A DNA stretch of 64,000 nucleotides from NCBI RefSeq assembly GCF_030409335.1, contig NZ_JAUFPN010000206.1, forward strand, positions 88,512-152,511, given 5' to 3'. The position numbers were made by a program, and so were the translations under genes. Shown one piece after another: positions 59,667-64,000 of the stretch (positions are counted from its first letter, which is position 1; every line of letters starts with the position of its first letter). The notes below the pieces were generated by a model. The model saw only the letters and a program-made list of their open reading frames with translations. It searched no databases and had not been told where the DNA came from. The stretch comes from Paeniroseomonas aquatica. GTDB lineage: Bacteria > Pseudomonadota > Alphaproteobacteria > Acetobacterales > Acetobacteraceae.

Positions 59667-60142
59667 GCCGGTGCCGGCTCGGCCAGGACCGATCCGGCGC
59701 CGCCGCGGTCGAATTCGCCGTGGTGGGCGCCTGCTTCTTCATTTTGGTCCTGCTGCTCATCGATCTCTGCTGGCAGGTCGCGGTGGCGGCCGCCCTCGAG
59801 AGCGGCGCCCGCAGCGCCTTGCGCTGGGCTGCCACGGGCGAGGCGGCGCCAGGGAACCAGAGCGCCGCCGGCCACGTCGCGGAGCTGGTGCTGCGCAGCT
59901 CGGGCCTGCCGCTGCAGGCCGCCGGGCTGACGGTGAGCGTCGACAGCTTCCCGGGCTTCAGCACGCTCTCGACCCCGGCCGCCGCCCGGTCGGGCCTGGG
60001 TGGCCCGGGCGACGTGGTGCGCTACTCCATCGTCTATGCCGCCAGGAGCCTGACGCCCCTCGGGCAGGCGCTGCTGCCAACCGGCCTGCTGCAACATCAT
60101 CTCGTGGTGCTGGCGAAGAATGAGCCTTACCCGACGAACTGA
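59660..60142 (+). CDS. tadE: TadE-like minor pseudopilin
   Basis: 160 residues from GTG 59660. Type IVb-like leader: RSGAAAVEFAVVGACFFILVLLLIDLCWQ, with Gly before the hydrophobic helix and a Glu five residues in (AAVEF), cleaved by CpaA-like peptidase. The C-terminal domain is beta-rich (about 60-150). Minor subunit required for pilus biogenesis. Overlaps the next tadE-like gene by 23 bases. Confidence 0.88.
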   Translation: MVGRCRLGQDRSGAAAVEFAVVGACFFILVLLLIDLCWQVAVAAALESGARSALRWAATGEAAPGNQSAAGHVAELVLRSSGLPLQAAGLTVSVDSFPGFSTLSTPAAARSGLGGPGDVVRYSIVYAARSLTPLGQALLPTGLLQHHLVVLAKNEPYPTN

Positions 60143-60704
60143 CACCCGCAGCGGCGTGGCGGCGGTGGAATTCGCCATTCTGCTGCCGCTGCTCATCATG
60201 CTCTTCGTGGCCACGGCCGAGCTGGTTCTGCATATCCGGACCTGGTTCAGGCTGGAACGGACCGCGGCCGAGGTCACCAACGCCGCCTCGCAGGCCGAGG
60301 CGCTGACGGTCAACGACGTCGCCGGGCTGTTCGACGCGGCCCGGGCGATCGCCGCGCCGGTGCTCGCCTGGTCGAGCGGCCCCGGGCTGCCCCGGGCCCG
60401 CACCATCATCGGCGTGGTCAGCGGCACCGCCGCGGGCAATGTCGTGCGCTGGAGCTGTTCGCGCGGCGACGCCGGCCTGGCCAACCTGATCGCCGGCAAG
60501 GCGGCCTTGCCGAACGGCTTCCAGGTGCCGGCCGGGCAGAGCGTCCTGGTGACGGAAGTGGTCAACAGCGCCACGCCCTGGTCGATCATGTCCGCCGCCG
60601 CGCCGGTCTTCTTCGGCAGGGTCGGCCCGGGCCCGATCCGGACCTATGCCATCATGCGGCCGCGCCAGGCCGAGCTGACCTCGATCGGAGGCGCCTGCCC
60701 ATGA
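60120..60704 (+). CDS. Second TadE/TadF-like minor pseudopilin
   Basis: 194 residues from ATG 60120. N-terminal RSGVAAVEFAILLPLLIMLFVATAELVLHI is a textbook TadE leader and helix (Gly, then Glu at +5). The globular part (about 50-190) is alpha/beta with RTIIGVVSGTAAGNVVRWSC and SVLVTEVVNSATPWSIM. Minor pilin likely working with the preceding protein. The stop overlaps the tadG-like gene start by four bases. Confidence 0.87.
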   Translation: MSLTRRTDTRSGVAAVEFAILLPLLIMLFVATAELVLHIRTWFRLERTAAEVTNAASQAEALTVNDVAGLFDAARAIAAPVLAWSSGPGLPRARTIIGVVSGTAAGNVVRWSCSRGDAGLANLIAGKAALPNGFQVPAGQSVLVTEVVNSATPWSIMSAAAPVFFGRVGPGPIRTYAIMRPRQAELTSIGGACP

Positions 60705-62491
60705 CCGGCCTCGGCCGGCGCGGCGCCGTCGCGCTCCTCACCGCCTTGCTCGCCGTGCCGCTGGTCGGACTGGTCGGCATCGCCACGGATGGGGCCAGGG
60801 CCTGGCTGCTCAAATCCCGCCTGTACACCGCGCTGGACGCCGCGGCGCTGGCCGGCGCCCGCAACTTCGGCCTGCCGGCCAGCCAGCGCGACGCCGAGGT
60901 GGCGGCGATGTTCTGGACCAATTTCGGCATGCACGACGCCGGCTTCACCACGGCCGGCGCGACCGGCCGGCCCTGGCGCGGGTTCCTCGATGCCCGCACC
61001 ACCCTGGACATGCCGAGCGGCCTTGATTCCCAGACCATCCAGGTTTCCGCCCGGGCGGTGCTGAACACGACCTTCGCCACGGTGCTGGGCTTCAACACCA
61101 TGGCGGTTGCCGGCGCGGTCCAGGCGCGCCGCGCCGATGCCGGCATGGAATTGGCGCTGGTACTCGACGTCACCGGCTCCATGGACACCAATTGCGGGAC
61201 ACCCAGCGACCGCACCGCGACGAACTGCGGCGTCACCACCGTGCCCCGGGTGCCGGACACCACGCTGGCGAGCCTCAACAACAACATGGATCTGCTGCGC
61301 CTGGCGGCGGCAGACCTGGTGAACATCCTCTACGGGACGCGCGAGACGGTAGCCAACCTTTGGGTCGCCGTCGTGCCTTTCGCCAGCACGGTGAACCTGG
61401 GGCCCAACCGGCAGTCGTGGCTGGCCGCCGACAGCGCCGCCAACCTCACCGGTGATTTCGCGCCGACCACGTGGCGGGGCTGCGTCGAGGCGCGGGCCGG
61501 CTATGCCGGCGCCCCGGCCGATGGCGACGGCAACGACGACACTCCGCGGGAGGCGCCCTTCCGCCCCTTTCGCTACCTCTCGACCCTGGGGCAGTACACC
61601 CTGGCCGGTGCCGCGGTCGCGGGCGACAACGACTGGGCCCGCAAGCTCTGGACGCCGACCACCACCGGCGGCAATGCGATCACCGAGAACTGGTACTTCT
61701 GGCGCGGCAACTATCAGGTCGGGCCGAATGTCGGTTGCCCGGCAACCGCCGTGCTGCCGCTGACCGCAGCGAAGACGACCGTGCTCAACGCCATCCAGTC
61801 CCTTCGCCCGAGTTTCCGCGGCGGCACCATGGGCAATCTCGGCCTGCAGGCGGGATGGTTCGCCCTCAGCCCGCGCTGGCGCGACAGCTGGGCGCTGGGT
61901 CCCGCCCCCGCGGGCCAGGCCACCGGCCTGCCGCTCGATTACGGGATACGCTACATGCGCAAGGTCATCGTGATGATGACCGACGGCACCAACACATGGT
62001 TCGACGCCCCGCACGGCCTTCCCGGTGCCTGCACCGAGACCACGACCACGGCGGCAAGCTATCCCTCCGGCGCCAGCGCGCCGGGGCCGGCGCAGGCGGT
62101 GCATCCGCTGGCCTGCCCGGCCGCCAACCGCCTGGCCGGCGTGCAGGCCGCCGCCGGTGCGCCGGCCATCGCCAACAATGCGGACTACACCGCCTACGGG
62201 CGGCTGCGGGACGGGAGGCTTGGCGCCGGGGTGACCGACAATGCGAGGGCCCAGGCCGAAATCAACAGCCGCGTCGCCGCCCTTTGCGCCACCATCAAGG
62301 GGAAGGGCATCACGATCTATACCGTCGTGCTCGATACCTCAGGCGCCGCCACCAGCGCCGAGACGCGGACGCTCTACCAAAGCTGCGCGTCCGTTCCGGA
62401 CAACTACTTCTTCGTCAGCCAGCCGTCCGGCTTGCGGACCGCCTTCCAACAGATCGGGAGCCGCCTGGCCAATCTGCGCATCCTGAAATGA
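60701..62491 (+). CDS. tadG: TadG-like pilus protein with von Willebrand factor A domain
   Basis: 596 residues from ATG 60701. N-terminal TadG/Flp-like head with one membrane helix (about 9-28) and LLKSRLYTALDAAALAGARNF. A vWA domain from about 148 has the metal-site stretch VLDVTGSMD (156-162), equivalent to D-x-S-x-S, and later MRKVIVMMTDGTNTW. Several Cys pairs (CGTPS, TNCG, VGCPA, GACTE) may form disulfides outside the cell. The C-terminal TIYTVVLDTSGAATSAETRTLYQSCA closes the vWA fold. Probably an adhesive or tip protein of the Tad pilus. Confidence 0.88.
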   Translation: MTGLGRRGAVALLTALLAVPLVGLVGIATDGARAWLLKSRLYTALDAAALAGARNFGLPASQRDAEVAAMFWTNFGMHDAGFTTAGATGRPWRGFLDARTTLDMPSGLDSQTIQVSARAVLNTTFATVLGFNTMAVAGAVQARRADAGMELALVLDVTGSMDTNCGTPSDRTATNCGVTTVPRVPDTTLASLNNNMDLLRLAAADLVNILYGTRETVANLWVAVVPFASTVNLGPNRQSWLAADSAANLTGDFAPTTWRGCVEARAGYAGAPADGDGNDDTPREAPFRPFRYLSTLGQYTLAGAAVAGDNDWARKLWTPTTTGGNAITENWYFWRGNYQVGPNVGCPATAVLPLTAAKTTVLNAIQSLRPSFRGGTMGNLGLQAGWFALSPRWRDSWALGPAPAGQATGLPLDYGIRYMRKVIVMMTDGTNTWFDAPHGLPGACTETTTTAASYPSGASAPGPAQAVHPLACPAANRLAGVQAAAGAPAIANNADYTAYGRLRDGRLGAGVTDNARAQAEINSRVAALCATIKGKGITIYTVVLDTSGAATSAETRTLYQSCASVPDNYFFVSQPSGLRTAFQQIGSRLANLRILK

Positions 62492-62544
62492 ACGTTATCA
62501 AAACGATTTCGTCCCTATAGCCTTCGAAGGAAGGAAACCCTGCC

Positions 62545-63414
62545 ATGATCGCCTTTCCGAAGCTGCGTCGATCGGCTGCCTGCCGCCTTTCCGCCCCGGC
62601 GCGGACCGCCGCCGCCCGTCTTGCCGTGGCGGCGCTGGGCCTGGTGGTCCTGGCCGGATGCCAGGGGCGGCCGCAGCCGGCGGCGCTGTCGCTGGACAGC
62701 CGGCTGCGGCTGGCGCGCACGCTGGAGGCGGGCCAGGGCGGCGACGCGGTGGCGGTATTGAAGGACGCCGTCGCGCAGCGGCCAGGCGACGCCTCCCTGC
62801 AGGGGCAGCTCGCCGTCGCCGCCGAGCGGGCCGGCGAGTATGGCGAGGCGGTTCAGGCCTCGCGCGCGGCTGCCGCGCTGCAGGGCACAAGCCTCGAGCC
62901 TTGGCTGGAGCTGGGCCGGCTCGAGCTGCGCAACGACAATGCGGCGGCGGCCGTCGCCGCCTATCGGCAGGCCAGCCTGATGGCGCCCGGCAGCGTCGCT
63001 GCGCTCGGCGGGCTGGGCCTCGCGCAGGACATGGCGGGTGATCACGGCCTGGCGCAGGCGGCCTACCGGTCCGCCCTGGCCATCGCACCCCGCCATTGGA
63101 CGATCCGCAGCAACCTCGCCATGTCCCTGATGCTGTCGCAGCAGGCGGCGGCGGCGGCCGACAGCCTGACCGAAGCGGAATTCGCACCGGGCGTGCCGCG
63201 CCAGGCGCGCCACAACCTTGCCCTGGCCCTGGCGGCCCTGGGCCAGCAGGACCGCATGCTGCGGGTCCTCCGGCTGGACATGGGCCAGGCCGAGGCCGTG
63301 GCGATGGGGCAGGAACTCGTCGCGGTCGCGGCGCAGATCAGCCCCCGGGACCGGGTATCGCAACCCCAGATCCAGCGTCAGGCCTTGGCCACGCCGCGAC
63401 GGGCCAGGCGATAG
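62545..63414 (+). CDS. tadD: TPR-repeat lipoprotein TadD
   Basis: 289 residues from ATG 62545, with GGAAGGAAA upstream. Signal peptide with lipobox VLAGC (Cys39). At least three TPR-like repeats: about 52-95, 100-160, and 165-200 with LGGLGLAQDMAGDHGLAQAAYRSALAIAPRHWTIRSNLA. Located at the outer membrane periplasmic face, it helps secretin assembly or stability in Tad systems. It begins 53 bases after the tadG stop and is the last recognisable tad gene. Confidence 0.87.
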   Translation: MIAFPKLRRSAACRLSAPARTAAARLAVAALGLVVLAGCQGRPQPAALSLDSRLRLARTLEAGQGGDAVAVLKDAVAQRPGDASLQGQLAVAAERAGEYGEAVQASRAAAALQGTSLEPWLELGRLELRNDNAAAAVAAYRQASLMAPGSVAALGGLGLAQDMAGDHGLAQAAYRSALAIAPRHWTIRSNLAMSLMLSQQAAAAADSLTEAEFAPGVPRQARHNLALALAALGQQDRMLRVLRLDMGQAEAVAMGQELVAVAAQISPRDRVSQPQIQRQALATPRRARR

Positions 63415-63612
63415 CGTCGAGACAGGCTCCTGAGGGGTGGGGTCCCGACTTGGGCGCTGGGCGGGAGGCTCACCGGCGGCTGGGCCTGCATCCGGGCGAA
63501 AGGTCGATGGGTCGGTTTCCAGTCCGGGTGTCCACGGGTCCCCAGAGGCTCGCCGCGCGTGGCGCTCCATGTGTCCCGAGCAACTGGGGAGAAACGGCCG
63601 AAACCGACTGCC

Positions 63613-64000
63613 TCACGGCCCGATCGTCGCCTCGCCGGCATGGTTCGGGTGGAGGAACCGCTGGTCGGTCGAGAACAGGTCACCGAAAAACCTGAGGGCC
63701 GCAACCGTGGTGCGGCCTCGCGGCGTCAGCTGCAGACCACCCGGCGTCACTTCGATGTTGCCGCTTGCCAGTTGCTCGGCGATGCGCCGGTCGATGGCGC
63801 GGTATCGTTCGATGTAGATATCCTGGAACGCTTGGTCCAGTTCGGATCTTGTTGCTGAATTGTTCTGTTGTTCGTCCATCCAGGACAACAGGAATACACT
63901 AATCGACCGATCGATGTTGACTGGCACCAGCACGAACACCGAGAAATTCAGCACTGCGCTCAGAAGCTGTACGCGAAATGAGTTGGGATGGTCGGGTCGG
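63613..64000 (-). CDS. 3' part of an unrecognised gene continuing past the right edge
   Basis: The frame is open from 64000 down to the TGA-type stop at 63613 (129 residues visible), so the start lies outside the window. Seen: a hydrophobic stretch (about QLLSAVLNFSVFVLVPVNIDRSISVFLLSW), then a charged helical tail with TRSELDQAFQDIYIERYRAIDRRIAEQ, and an LTPRGRTTVAALRFFGDLF motif. I do not recognise the family. The segment is clearly less GC-rich than the rest of the window (codons such as ATT, AAT, TTG appear freely), which may mark acquired DNA. A GTG at 63954 could be a start, but the upstream codons are open and read as plausible protein. Confidence 0.5.
   Translation of the reverse strand, partial: RPDHPNSFRVQLLSAVLNFSVFVLVPVNIDRSISVFLLSWMDEQQNNSATRSELDQAFQDIYIERYRAIDRRIAEQLASGNIEVTPGGLQLTPRGRTTVAALRFFGDLFSTDQRFLHPNHAGEATIGP

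Noticed and set aside
63954..63954. GTG as the true start of the right-edge protein (113 residues)
   Set aside because: Codons upstream remain open to the window edge and the hydrophobic segment begins before it, so the gene more likely continues outside.
1..64000. Search for tRNA, rRNA, CRISPR arrays, insertion sequences or phage genes
   Set aside because: No T-arm-like motifs, rRNA blocks, spaced repeats, transposase motifs or integrase motifs were seen by eye; faint tRNAs could be missed without a covariance search.

Overview
The window is a very GC-rich bacterial chromosome segment. Third codon positions are almost all G or C, so long spurious open frames run opposite most real genes. 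Gene content points to an alphaproteobacterium, most likely Acetobacteraceae (Roseomonas-like). The clues are homospermidine synthase with an ornithine decarboxylase carrying a structured leader, a short type-2 ArgC beside rplM-rpsI, a Caulobacter-style cpa/tad pilus locus, and a Bug-type solute-binding protein. This placement is inference. I see no rRNA, tRNA, CRISPR array, insertion sequence or phage gene.

Layout. 1-351: 5' part of an exopolysaccharide-type sugar transferase running off the left edge. 0.8-5.6 kb: a HIRAN-like small protein and an acyl-CoA/dicarboxylate catabolism block (LhgO-like oxidase, enoyl-CoA hydratase, HMG-CoA-lyase-like enzyme, class III CoA-transferase). 5.6-11 kb (minus strand): glycogen debranching enzyme GlgX, a nucleoside-type deaminase, an MFS transporter and an FMN-dependent 2-hydroxyacid oxidase. 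11-15.8 kb: a divergent glycan locus with two glycosyltransferases and two unrecognised proteins. 15.9-20.5 kb: a large alpha/beta hydrolase, a small membrane protein, and a PepSY protein - response regulator - histidine kinase operon. 20.5-24.8 kb (minus): polyamine genes (homospermidine synthase, ornithine decarboxylase, ureohydrolase, NIPSNAP protein). The decarboxylase has a 5' leader containing a 16-residue ORF and mutually exclusive hairpins. 24.9-27.7 kb: a UGSC-family Cys-rich protein and its partner, a DUF2269 protein and a GST. 27.7-31.7 kb (minus): Bug-type binding protein, IlvD/Edd dehydratase and M20 amidohydrolase. 31.8-35.6 kb: rplM-rpsI with a clear terminator, argC, a gamma-carbonic anhydrase and a lipoprotein alpha/beta hydrolase.

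35.6-50.8 kb is the most notable region: an aryl-polyene (APE)-type biosynthetic cluster. A tightly overlapping operon of ACP, COG4648-type membrane protein, AMP-ligase, two hotdog dehydratases, LpxL-like acyltransferase, LolA-like protein, MMPL exporter, ketosynthase, chain-length-factor-like ketosynthase and ketoreductase is flanked by GT2, PlsC and methyltransferase genes. At its far end is a flavoprotein carrying all three flavin-dependent-halogenase motifs. The predicted product is a lipid-anchored, possibly halogenated (xanthomonadin-like) polyene pigment. The set is reduced: one ketosynthase, one ACP, and no aromatic-amino-acid lyase or thioesterase in view.

50.9-63.4 kb is a complete Flp/Tad pilus locus: lytic transglycosylase, Flp pilin, CpaA, CpaB, CpaC, a short lipoprotein, CpaE/TadZ, CpaF, TadB, TadC, two TadE-like pseudopilins, a vWA-domain TadG and a TPR lipoprotein. 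The right edge holds the 3' part of an unrecognised, less GC-rich gene on the minus strand.
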